From contig NW_004086175.1 in NCBI RefSeq assembly GCF_000220395.1, positions 23,671 to 87,670 of the forward strand: a DNA stretch of 64,000 bases, given 5' to 3'. Made by a program: the position numbers and the translations under genes. This stretch comes from Ichthyophthirius multifiliis (lineage: Eukaryota; Ciliophora; Oligohymenophorea; Hymenostomatida). The notes beneath the pieces are model-generated. The model was not told the DNA's origin. It saw only the letters and a list, made by a program, of their open reading frames with translations, and searched no databases. Below are positions 37,950 through 50,969 of this stretch, one piece after another; position 1 is the first letter of the stretch, and the number at the start of each line of letters is the position of its first letter.

Positions 37950-38590
37950 ATGGAATCTTTACGTATATAAATTTAGATTTATTTCCTATTAAAGATCAAA
38001 CAGATGCTGATTTTCTGTATAAAGTTAAATTGCTTAATACTATAAGAAGATTTGAAATATATAATACGATATCATATAATATTAATAAGTATATAAATTA
38101 TATTAAATAATAAAATAATTAAAAGAAAATAACTCATACAAATATACTAAGTTTAAAAACTTGTAATAGTATTTTAGTTAAATATATGTATGTAAGATTC
38201 TTGGTTTTTAAAATATAGAATAAATAATATTTTAAAAAGCAAAATTTAAGTAATTAATAGATAATATGATAACAATTAAAACATGAAGAAACTTTATGAG
38301 GTAATAATAATATTTATAGATAATTAATTATCATTATAGGAATAAAAAGCAGACTTTTTTATGACTGTTCAATAAATATATAAAAAGATAGAAAATTAAG
38401 AGAAAACAAGATAAAATATAACTATACAAAAATATTTTAATATAAATATAATATAAAGGAAACTAAATAATAAAAATAATAATAAATAATATGCAAATAA
38501 AAATAATGATAATAGTAAAAAAATAAGAAATATAAATAAGAGAGAAAAATGTGATTAAAAGTAATTTAACAAAAAATAAGCAAAATAATT
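37950..38590 (+). CDS. possible gene or gene fragment
   Basis: Around 37965-38210 a frame reads NLDLFPIKDQTDADFLYKVK, then LLNTIRRFEIYNTISYNINK, which looks protein-like and has a higher G+C content than its flanks. A start codon and the exon joins could not be settled, and the following sequence is Asn/Lys-rich. No family is recognised. Confidence 0.35.
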
Positions 38591-39600
38591 AAGGAAGTAT
38601 TTAAAATATAATTTATAAAAAAAAAAAAAATTATAAAAATAAAAATATATTATATATAAAATATACTAAAATAAATGAGAAAATTACATAATGATTATTT
38701 AATTATAAAGAATCGAAAAAACTATTTATAAAATATTTATATAATATATAAAATATAGTTAAATATATATTATATATTAATTTATTTATTAATTTATTTA
38801 AATTTATTTTATTAATTTATATATTAAATATATATAATATATATTAGAGGAATTTTTATATTATAAAATTTATGATTAAATAATTATATTAGAGCCGAAA
38901 AGGGAAAATTTAAAAATAAATTAAAAATATATAAAAAAAATATATTATTTATAAATAATATAGCGAAAATTAATATTTTATTTAGTATAACAAAAATTGA
39001 TATATAATTTATTAATATTTGATACTAGATACTAAATATAAAAATACATATTTTCATTTGTATTAATGTAAAAAAATACATATATACTATACTTAATTAA
39101 ATTTTAATCTTGAGTTAATTCTTATATATTAGTTATTTTAATTATTTAAGTTTTCAAATTTATTTATAAATAAAAAATTAGTATTATATATTTTTATTAT
39201 TTTTGCTTTATTTTTTTTTTAAATCTCATAAATAAAAAAAGGTCATCATAATCCATTATTTTTGCAATTTTTTATTATTGAATCATCAATTTTACATTAA
39301 ATCATGAAAAGCCTATGATATCTTTTAAAAACCGATCTTAAAAATAAGTAATAAACCTATATTAATAATCTAATTAATAATTATAAAATATAAATTTCTT
39401 TAGTAAAAATAAAAGGATATTTCTAAATAATATTTACATACATATAATAAATTATTAAATAAAAAAAAAAATTTTATAATAATGTAATAGAATTATAAAA
39501 TTATTTTATATAAAAATTTCAAAATATTTCAAAATATTTATAATTATATTTATAAATCTATTTATAAATTTATATTAAAGTGTTATAAATTAAATTAAAA
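38591..39600. other. intergenic, AT-rich
   Basis: No protein-like frame. Near 39205-39260 a T-run followed by CATAAATAAAAAAAGG weakly resembles the left half of the MITE-like element. Confidence 0.5.
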
Positions 39601-42600
39601 ATGTATATTTAATAAATTAAATTAATAAGTTTAATCCTTATTATTTGCTTTATTTAAAGTACCTTCCATACTTAGTGTCCTAATATAAAATTATTTACAA
39701 GTAAAACTTTAATAATTTAAAAAACAAATCAAAAAATATAAAATAGAGAATAAAATTTCAAAATAATATGTAGTTAATAACATTATATCTATCCCAAATA
39801 CTAATACTATAATAATCGTAAGTAATTATCTATAGAGTATTTCAAGTGTTTATTATTTAGATTATTTTACTACTGAAACAATTCAAAACATTATACGTAA
39901 ATTAAAAAAAATAAAAAAAAAATTAAATAAATAAATTAGCTGATTATTTTATTTCATAAATATACTTTGTTCAAAAAAATTAAAATTTAGTAATAATTAG
40001 TAATAATAGTATTATTTTGGCTAATCTTTATACATTAAAACCTTTATATATAATTAATTAATAAGTAACATTATTAGTTGTTCTAGAAAAATCAAAATTT
40101 ATCTCTTTTTTTGATACTAATAATAAAAACATTGTTTTATATGACATAGATTAAAATTAAATATCAAATTTACTAAACATAAGTAATTAATATAATATAA
40201 GAATGTTAATTAAAATATAATAAAAAAATATATTTAAATTAAACTGATTTTCTCTTTAAATATTATCGAAAAATATATTAATTATTTCAATAATATAATA
40301 TATAATTTTTTAATTTTTTTAGAAGATTTGACATTTAACCCTTTATTTGTTTATTCAACTACTTTAAGTGATTAAACGACTTTAATATTTTATTAGGAAA
40401 TAAACAGAATAAGTGTTTTTGATTCTTAAAGTTTAAAATAATACGGATATTTTCCATTAAGTATAATTTTTTAATAAAAAATAAATTATTATATTATAAA
40501 AAAAGGTTTGAGTAGCTAAAAATCAATTTTTAAATATGAATATTTAGATATGAAAAAACATCCTATGTATGATATATTATTTGTTGCTGCAGATTTCTTA
40601 ACTGTAGTTAGATTAGATAGTTATAAAGACTCTAGATATCCTATATTATTAGAACAATGTAATTTTTTAAAAAAATTAGATTATTTTACTTAATTTGACT
40701 TTTTAAGAAAATAAAGAATTTGGATTTTCAAATAATTTACTTTTTTTTAACTATAATGATTCTGTCATATTAATTTTAGGTGAAGGAAATGTTAATATTT
40801 TTTAGTATAATGTTGAATATATTTAAGAAAAAATTATTTTAAATCTAATATAAAAACAAGTTCTTAAAGCATATTTTGGAAGATTTTAAAAATTTTCTGA
40901 AAGTTAATATGGATTAAATGCAGGTATTTCATTATTAATTTATAGTATTAATCCGAAATTTGTACCTTAGAGATTTTTTTGTAATAATATTTTTCTTCTT
41001 TTAAAAATATATATATTTTTTTTCGTTTTAAAATAAAAAGATATGTAGCATCCTATAAATTATAAAGGATTAATAGTCAAAATAAACTAAAAATAATATT
41101 TATTGAATTATTTTCCAAATAACATATAAATAAATGAAAAGTATGATTTTTATAATTCAATAAAGACATATAGTGTTTCTACTCCTTAAGAATAATTTAC
41201 AATTATTCTTAGCACGTCACATAGTTCAATGATGAAAATTGTAGGCGATGAAAATTCATTTTTAATAAAATATTTTATAACCAAAAGCTAATTCTCAGAT
41301 GAAGAAATGGGAGTATTATTATTTAATGTACTCACAGAAAAAATATATAGAATAAAACTAAATATAAAATAATATTAATCATGGAACAAAATATATTTTT
41401 TATCTAGTGCTTACTATTTTTAAGAGAAATATTATTTAATAATATCAAATATAGTTGCAAATGTACTTTTTTAATAATTAGTCCTCGATTTGAATTCTCT
41501 AAATGCTATATTTGTTAAATAATTAGTTTCAAATCCTCCTTTAAATGGGCCACCAGCACCTGTGGTTGGACGTACAATTTTAGGTGTGTATTCTATTACT
41601 TCTGATATTACTAATTAAATTATTGGCATAGATAACTATGGGTGGGTTTATACTTGGAATTTAGATGGAAGTTTTAAGAGAAGGTATGATAAAGTTTTCA
41701 GAGGTTAATTATATATATTTAATCATATTTTAATAAGAAAAAATAAATAGTTTGTTTTTCATCAAGTTATGGTATTTTATATGAAGTTTAAGGATAATAC
41801 TCCTATTTTATAATGTAATGTAATGACAGAAGTATCCTTTAATATGATTATGAATAAAATAAGGTGGATTTAATAATAAAGCATACTCAATAAGTAGTTG
41901 CTTTTGAGAAAAATGAAAATAAAGGAGTCTTATTTTTAGGTGATTTAGCTAGTGCAGGCGAATTATTAGCCTATAAATATAATGAAAAAACAAGGATTTT
42001 TACTTTATTTTTAAGATTACTACCTGGTTTAGCTGCTGAACCAATATTTGGGATAAACTATTTCTTAAATAATGATATTCTAATATATTATGATAATTAT
42101 AAAGTTTATATTAATCTAACTGATTGTATTGATGACCCATCTTAATGCTTAGCATGTTCTTAATAATATTTTTTCAATACCTAATAAAATTTTAGTATTT
42201 CACCTGAAGTTAGATTCAATTATGGAGATGGAGCATTAAATAACCCTTATAAAACTTCTAATTTAATTCCAATGAGTATTTTGAAGGTATAAAAAAAAGT
42301 ATATATTGATAAATTTTTAAATTTTATAAAGGCTAGATTATATAAATTTTTATTAATAAGTAATGGCTAGAATTAATTAATATAACCTATAGTTGATTTA
42401 GATATAAGTTTTGATGGCGTTCTTGATTTAAAAGAATAATTTATAGAACTAGAATTTTCTTAAGAGCTAAAAATTTCATTTACGGGATAAAACGCATTAT
42501 TAGAAAATAACAAAATTGTATTTCCAAGTTTAATGAAATTTATGAATTACTAGAAAGTATCACTAAGAAATTTCCAGATTTTTTTCTAAAAAAATTAATA

Positions 42601-45600
42601 AAGTCAATGTGGATTATATTTTAGTAAAATATTAGAGCAAATATATATTGAAAATATCGAATTTTTAAGTTAAGACGACAGTAGAAATTGTATTTATTTA
42701 TAATTAATAGAAAGTAATATAGAAATAGGAAAATTAGTATTGTAAAAAAACAAAATGAATAATTAGGATTTTATTAAAACATAAAATGTAAAAAAAATAA
42801 ATATAAAAAATCTTGAATTTAAAGAGAATTTTGTAAAAAATTTTCAGTTTATTGATAGTTTTGAGGGTGACTTATAAATAGAAAATGCTTTTTTCGAAAA
42901 TAATTAATGTTTATCTTTTTAAAATGAAGAAAATAAAAATCTTTTTGCTTTTTTCCATTCTGGAAATTTGCAAGTGAATAAATTTTATGTAAAAAATAAT
43001 TCGTTTTGTAACACAGTATTTTTTTAAATTGATTCTAATGCCAATTAATCTAAATTTTCTTTCTTTTTTTAAGAAGTTATATTCCAAAATAACAAAATTT
43101 AATCAGTTTCAGATAAAATTTTTTTCTTTGGGTAATATTAAATGATCTATTTTCCTCAGCATTAGCTTTCTATGTAAAATATTTAAATTTCAGGAAACTA
43201 ATATATTAATGCATTTAAATAAGATTACTAAGGATATTTTATTAGCACATTTAAAGTTAAAAATATATAACTTTCTCAAATTTCGTAAATAAATTCATCA
43301 AATTTAGCATTCGGGATTTTTGATATTGCAGAAATTTTAACCACAACCGATTTTATTTGCCAAAATGAAGATCTTTATATCCAAAAACAATAACAAAACT
43401 TCTCATAAGCATACTTTAAATGCTTAGAAAATCCTGAAAATTGCAGTTTTAATTAAGATTTTTCAAATAATAATGACTAATTACCAACATCATAATGTTT
43501 ATAATTAAAGGATATTAGAAATGTAGAATTGGAAAAAATATAAATAAAAAATTAAATATCCAAAAACAAAAATTTGATAATATATGTGAATTAATATTGG
43601 GAACTTGATGTTATTTTTTCCTTAAAAGAATCTATTTTTGAAAAAAACTATTTAATTTAAGAAATAAATAAGTAATCTAATATACTTTTTATATCTTCAA
43701 GTTTCGAAATGTAAGTTATTCTTGAAAAAAATTAATTTTTGAACAATCATCTATAAGGAATTTCCAATTCTTCAATTTTATCAACTTCTGGAATACTTCT
43801 ATTTAATTATTTAGGCTTCACTTCTATCAAAGATTCTATATTTGAAAATTCTACTTCTAATACAGAATTTAATATGATTATATTATTCTCAAAAAAAATA
43901 TTATTATTCAAAAATACTTTCTAAAATACTAAAAAATATGTTTTTCCAAAAAATATTTACTTAGGAGGATTTATTAAGGTTAAAACTGAAGAAATAATAA
44001 TTAAAAGTTCCTTTTTTGGATATTAGAGGGCGCTTTTAGGGGCTTTTATATACTTAGAAATTCTTTCTAATGAAATTTCAATAGGATTAATATCGAATTT
44101 GTTCAAATTTGGTTTTGCGAATGAAAACGGGGGATGTATTTATATAAATAATTAAACTTCTGACAATTTATAGCTTAATATTATTGATAGTAAGTTTTCT
44201 AATTTAATTTGTGGAGTTGATAATTGTTCTATTATTTTTTTAAAATAAGAATTTTTTAATACTCAAATTAACACTTAAAATAGTTTTAATAAAAAAATAA
44301 GCCTTTATAAAGTAGAAATTACTAATATTTATTCTTTAAATACAGGTTTTTTTATTTAATTAATTAATGGCGATTTGAATGTTAAATTGGACTAATTAAT
44401 AATTTAAAAATACCAAATTTAAAAATAGAATTCTTATTTTGAAAGCTTGTCTGAATTTGAGAAAAGTCTTATTATTTAGGAAAATACGGAACTTCTTGAA
44501 GAGTTTAAAGCCTTTTTTAATATAAAAATTTGTTTTTTTAATGGATTTTTGAAAGCAATAAATTCCTCTTTTTATATTGAAGAAAGCAAACTTTAAAATA
44601 TTAAAAATAATTAGAATGTTCCGCTTTTTGCTTATATTTAATATTCTAAAATTAGTATTTTTAGGCTAAATATTTCTAATAATAAGTTTGGAAGTTAGGG
44701 TATATTGTAAAGTTCTTTTAATAAAATAACAATATAAAATTCTTTGTTAGAAAATATGGATTAGTTTTTGCAAGAAAGTTAAAGGGTATTATAATAAAAT
44801 GTTAATTTGGGCAATTTATTATAATTGTAAATTTTTCCTTTTTTATTTGATGATTCAGTTATCTATTTTAATTAAGTTAATATAAATAATATTTCTTGTA
44901 ATAATTAGTGTACTGCCGGCATTTTAAATTTCAGAAATTCATTTTTTAATATACTTGAAAGCAATTTTTCTTCATTAAAAGTATTTCTTTTTTTTTCTTT
45001 TTTTAATTTAAAACAAAAAAAGTCTTCATAAGGAAGTGCTTTAAATATTAAAAACTACAAAGAAAAGTCCTCAAATTTAATTTATAATTCCAAATTTATT
45101 AATAATGAGTCATTTTTAAATGGTGGAAGTATATATATTCTCAATTAAAGCCCTAAAGTAAAAAATTTAAAATTCATCAAATAAATATAAATTTATAAAA
45201 AAGTCTTATAAAATGTAAATCTAATAATGTTAAATAAGTAAAAATAAAGCTTAAGCTGGAGGAGGTTTATACATAGGAACAGATGCTGAAAATTTCAATC
45301 AAAATCAACTATTTATAATTGAAGATACAATAATAAGTGAAAATATAGCTTAAAAAGGAGGTGGAATATTATATTATAATACCATAATAAACATGATAAA
45401 TACTTAATTTGCAAAAAATAAGTCTATTATTGGTTAGGATTAATTATTATTACCAAGTATTTTAGTACTGGAAAACCTAAAAGAAATAAAATAATAATAA
45501 TTTTAATTTGAACAAATTAATTAAAGTAATACATTTATCTTAAAAAATATAAGAAGTGGAGATAAAATTCCAATATTTATTTTCAGTTTATATGACTCTT

Positions 45601-48600
45601 TGGGTCAAAAGTACTTTTTGGAAACTTCGGAAGAACAAAAAAATGAAAAATTGGAAATTTAAATAAGTCCGAAAACCCAAAACATTCAGAAATATTATAT
45701 TAGAGGACCTACATTAGCCTCATACGATGTAAAAACAGCAACTTTTTAATTTTTAGATATGGAATTAATTGGAGAACCAGGAAAAAAATGTATATTGTAA
45801 ATAAAATCACTATCAAATCTTATAAAAATAACTGATGTTTAAAAAAATACAATATAAGATTATTCCTTTGAAATATAAGTGGAAATTAATCCTTGCAAAA
45901 TGGGTGAATATCCTAAAATATATAATTAATTTACTGAATGTATAACTTGCCTTCAAGGGACTTTTTCCTACGACTTAAAAGATTGCTATTTGTGTCCTAA
46001 AGAAGCAATTTGTGGAAATTAATAAATTATTAAAGTCCTACCAGGATATTGGAGGAAAGGATTTACGAGCCAAAATATTTATAGTTGTGAAGGACAAAAA
46101 GAAAATTGTATAGGAGGACTTTACGGAGATTCTAAAGAAGATAATTTATGTTATGAAGGTCATTTAGGACCTTTTTGTATTGAATGTGATGTAAAAAAAA
46201 CAAAAAATATAATTTGTTTTATTTTTTATTAGATTTAAGGAAATATTTGGGGAGAAAGTTATTCAAAAGAAGGAAAATATTCATGCTCTAAATGCTCTGA
46301 AATGAAATATAATTATATTATTATTATTATTTTGACAATATGGACTTTTATTTCAATGGTTGCGGCTGTATTAAGTGAATTTAAAGATATTTAGAAATAA
46401 TAAATTTTTAGAACTATCAAAGTTTTAGATGATAAAAGATTATATTTAAGAAATAATATTAATAATATGACTTCGGTTTATGTCAAAATATTCACTAATT
46501 ATTTTCAAATAGTTTCATGTATTTCTAAATTTGATATTGGTGTATAAGCAGGTATTTACATTTTTTTTTAAATTTTAATTTAATCAAAAAAAAAAAGATT
46601 TTCTACTTTATTTATCTTCAATTGGATAACCTATATAATAAACAATGAATTCATTCGATTGTGCAATAAAAGATATTCCAACAGAAATACCTCTAATCTA
46701 TTTAAGACTAATATTTTCATTAATTATGCCTATATTTTATGTTATATGTTTCATAATTTTCCTTTTTGTAAAAAAACAATTTTAAAGTAAAGTAACATTC
46801 CTTGGAAAATAGTTTTATCTTCAATGATGTTTTTGTTTATTTATCTATAACCAGATTTAGTAGGATAAATGATTGCTCTACTTTCTTCAAGATAAATAGA
46901 TGGAACTTATTATCTTTTAGCAAATTTAAGTTATGCTTATGATGAATCATCTAACTTATATTATAGGTTATGCTTAGTTATACCTTTATTGTTAATTTGG
47001 GTTTTCTTTATTCCTTTAATTGTTATTATTCTACTGTATTATAATAGATTTTAATTAAAAAAAAATATAATTAAAGTTAAATATGGGTTTCTTTATAAAG
47101 AATATAAATAAGGCCTTTATTTCTGGGAGTTTGTAAAAATGTTTCAAAAAATACTTATTATTATAATTTTGAATTTTTTTTCAGAAGAAATAAAAGTTAA
47201 AGGATTACTTGTATTTTTTGTAATTCTTATTTATTCAATTTTGACTCTTTTTGGAAAACCCTATAAACAAAAAAATCTTAATTATGTTGATAGTTTATCT
47301 TCTAATATTTGCGCATTGACAGTTCTTTTAGGCATATTTGCAAATGAAAATCGATATGACTATCTTAAATATACAGGTATTGCATTAATGGCTGTCTTTA
47401 ATCTATTTTTAATTATCGAATTATTATATAAGATTATTAAAATATACATTATTAGGTTATATATTTATATTAAGGATTATTTTTTAAGAAGAAAGTTTAA
47501 AGTTTTTTCAATGCTAAATTAAAGAAAGAAAGTAATTAAAACTAGAAAGCCTTTCGATCCTTAATTATGGGCAAAAATAAAAGATGCTTTATTAAATTTT
47601 AGTAATAAAAGCACTGAAATTTAAAAATAAATATTTGAAAAAATATAGATGGAATATGTTTGTAAAATAATTTTTTTTTATGTTATTTAATTATTAATTT
47701 TCTATTTTTTTTTTTAAAAAAAAAGTAATATAAAGAAAAAAATTAATAAAGCAAAATGAAAAAATCTTAAAAGAATAAGAAAATTTAAAAAAAGGCCTTA
47801 TTGTAAACTATAATACAGCATTAAGTAGTAGTAGTGATGAAATATCAGATTCTTAAGAAAATAAAGAAAAAAGTAATAATAGTAAAAATATTAAGGAAGC
47901 ATCTTAAAATAAAAATAGTAATAAAAGCAATTTACAAATAAATAAAAATTAAAGCATTATTAAGGAAGAAAATCAATATTCAATTATTTATGATAAAAGT
48001 AGCATAAAAAATTAAAATATTAAAAAACTAAAGGAAAATGATCAAAACGAATTTAATTGTTAATAAATAAAAAGCTTGGAATATATAAAAGAATACAAAA
48101 ATGAAGAAAATTAAGTTAAATCATTTGGAAATACAGAAGATACTCTAAAAAATAACATTTTTTTTTCAAACTATAACTTTTTATAAAACAGTTAATAGAA
48201 TATACTCTAAAACATTAAAAAAAACAAAAGCCAACTATAAAATTAGAATATAGTGAAAGTAATTTAATTTAGAAAAAAATGAAAATTAGAATAAAGAAAG
48301 TGTAGAAAACTTAGAAAAAAATCAATATTAAGAGATTAATAATAAAAACTAGCAAGATAACGATATTGAATTAGAATAAATTTTAGAAAAATAATAAAAT
48401 AAAGATTAAAGTAATTATCCTTAAGAAAAAACAAATAATAATAATATAGTTAATCTTTTAAATACTTTAGAGTAAGAATAAATTTCTCCAAAGCCATAAA
48501 TAAAATAAAAAAGAAATATATATTTAAGAAAATCAGTTCCTGGAGTAAATCCTGAAAAAAAATAAAAATAAACAATATTTTTAAATAGAAAAAGTTTAAT

Positions 48601-49015
48601 AATAAAAGAAGGGATTAATGAATAAATAGGGCAATTATCTAATTAAAAAAATGATGAAAATTTCTAAAAAATAATAAATAATAATTAAATGGAATTAATA
48701 GATGAGTTTTAACTTGAAGATTCTTATCAAAAATCTGAAAGTTAAAAAAATGAAAAAAAAGAAGATAGTTTAAAATAGAAAACTAATACAAATAATAATA
48801 CATTAAATAATAATAATTTAATTACTAATAATTAAAATATAATAAATATTATGTAAGGATATTCTAATTAAAATATTTAAATAGAATAAAAAACTAGCAA
48901 ATAAAATAAAAATTATAATAGTGAATTAAATATACCTAGTAATAAAAATATTAGTAAAAACAATGGTAGTTAGAAAAACAGTAGTAAAAATAGTATTGAT
49001 AATAGTAAAAATTGA
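39601..49015 (+). CDS. very large secreted/membrane protein: repeat ectodomain, Cys-rich module, multi-TM domain, Gln/Asn tail
   Basis: ATG 39601 gives a classic signal peptide (MYIQQIKLISLILIICFIQS). The ectodomain of about 2,000 residues starts with propeller-like strands (NIISIPNTNTIIIVSNY) and continues with parallel beta-helix-like repeats (GGGLYIGTDAEN, QKGGGILYYN). At 45890-46250 a Cys-rich EGF/TNFR-like stretch contains LCYEGHLGPFCIECD. Then come roughly seven TM segments (46300-47460), with LSSRQIDGTYYLLANLSYAY and TLFGKPYKQKNLNYVDSLSS between them. The tail is Asn/Gln/Ser-rich. Introns include 39701-39746, 39897-39990, 40183-40322 and 45158-45203, all restoring frame; one near 46769-46788 would be only 20 nt. 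Stop TGA is at 49013-49015. This architecture is typical of large ciliate surface-protein families of unknown function. It sits 207 bp upstream of the TPR-like gene. Confidence 0.75.
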
Positions 49016-49222
49016 AATTAAAATAAAAATAACTAAAGTATTATATAAGCAAAAATAAAAATAAAATATAAAATATGAAAGTTATAAAAATTAAATAAAA
49101 AAATATTATTAAGATTATATATTAAAAAGAAATAATAATTTTTTATATAAAAAGATATATATATATATAAACAATATACAAACAAATAATATATAAATAA
49201 ATAATATATAAAATATTATAAA

Positions 49223-50895
49223 ATGTAATAATAACCATATCTTTGTGATTTTCAATAAATAATTTAAAATGTATAAATTTAAATATAAAACAATTAATAT
49301 TCATTAGCTTTATAAATTCTATAAGAAATAAATTTAGATAATTTATTATAAAATCCTCAACAACATAATTAAATAATTTTATTATTTATGAAATGTTTAG
49401 AATAGTAAAGAAACTGGACAAAAATACTCGATTATTCACAAAAATATAATTAGTCTATCACTGATAATAAAAATCTATTAGAATATTTATTGATATGGTT
49501 TAATTCAAATTTAAATTTAAAAATTATGATGATATAATTTAACAATGTAATGTATATTTAAATAATCCAAAGACAAAGCAAATACGTAAATATGCTCTTT
49601 TTTTTAATGGGATAGTATTTAATCATAAAAAGAAACACATGTTATCTATTAATTTTTTAGATAGTGCTTTTAAAGAAAATAATGGGACAAATAAGAAATT
49701 TGAAGCAAATATTAATTTAAATAAGTCTTTTATCCTTTTACAATTAAATCAATTTGAAGAAAGCCTAACTCTTTTAGAAAAATCAATTTAAGAATTAGGA
49801 ACAAATATATTTGGGCTATTAATAAAATCGAATTGCTTAGTAAAAATGAACAAATTAAAGGAATCTTTAAATACACTTTTATTAGCAAAAGAAATATTTG
49901 AATGTAAATAATTTAACTTTGAAGAATTTTCTGATGATGAAATAGAATGGATAAAATAAAAATTAAAAGAAGAAAATTTAGAAATAATAAACCATATATA
50001 AAATTTAAACGAAGAAAAATTAAATTTAAATGATAATCATTAAAGTATAATTAAAAATATAATATAAAGTCTTACTGACTAAAATTCTTTAATAATTGAT
50101 GATATACTAAAATAAAAATTTTACGATTTATTAAAAGAAAACTTTTCTTGGTAAACTCTTACTAAAGAAAAAGACAAAATCTAAGCTGATAATAATTGCT
50201 TAGACAACCCTAAGTTAAAAGATTATGTTATTTCTTTTAAATAAGCATCTTCATTATATTTTGTAAAAGCACTTGGAATTCAAAATGGTTTTGTTTTAGA
50301 AAAAGATAAGGAATTATTAGACTTTGGAATAGATCTTCTAAAACTAGTTCCACTTTTTGGTGAAAATATAAGCTTTGTACTAAACTCTTTTAAAGAATAT
50401 ACTGATTAATAAACATTATATTGTAGAACAAAAGCCATTATTGAGTTTGGAACCACAGTAGGAGAGTTTGAAGATAAAATAAACAGAATTATAAGTAAAA
50501 TAATTTAAAATAATTAAAAATAAATCCAGATTATATAAGAAGCTGAAATATATGCTAATAATTACGTTAAACAAATAAAATCTTGGTAAGATTTATATGA
50601 AAAGAAAATGTAGAAAGTATTAAATGTAGAAATTCTTTCATAGTCCTATCAAAAAATTCTGGGAAACTAAGATGCTGAAGAACTTACAGGCTCTTACATT
50701 GCAAGTGGATATTTAAATTAATTTTAGGAAGATGTTTAGATTGAAAAATGTGTAGAATTTTGTGTTTCTGTTTAATAAGAAAGATAAAATTTTAAAGAAA
50801 TTTCTAAAGAAATTTGTAACAAAATAATAAAAGAAGATGCATCAGGTTTCCTATCTTAGATCTTTACAGGATTTAAATATTATTTAAATTTATGA
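49223..50895 (+). CDS. TPR-like helical-repeat protein
   Basis: ATG 49223 (MQQQPYLCDFQQIIQNVQIQ), TGA 50893-50895. The first 240 residues have TPR-like helical pairs, for example NINLNKSFILLQLNQFEESL and IFGLLIKSNCLVKMNKLKES. The remainder is a helical domain (KLKDYVISFKQASSLYFVKA, ELTGSYIASGYLNQFQED). One frame change near 49550 needs either a 26-nt intron at 49547-49572 (GTAATG..CCAAAG), which gives 548 residues, or a one-base deletion in the A-run near 49525, which gives a more TPR-like sequence there. The function is not recognised. It is convergent with the channel gene, 74 bp from its stop. Confidence 0.7.
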
Positions 50896-50969
50896 TTTTA
50901 ATATTTTATTATATATATAATTATATATTTTTTTTTGTTTCATAAGTATTATAAATTAAATATTTTTTA

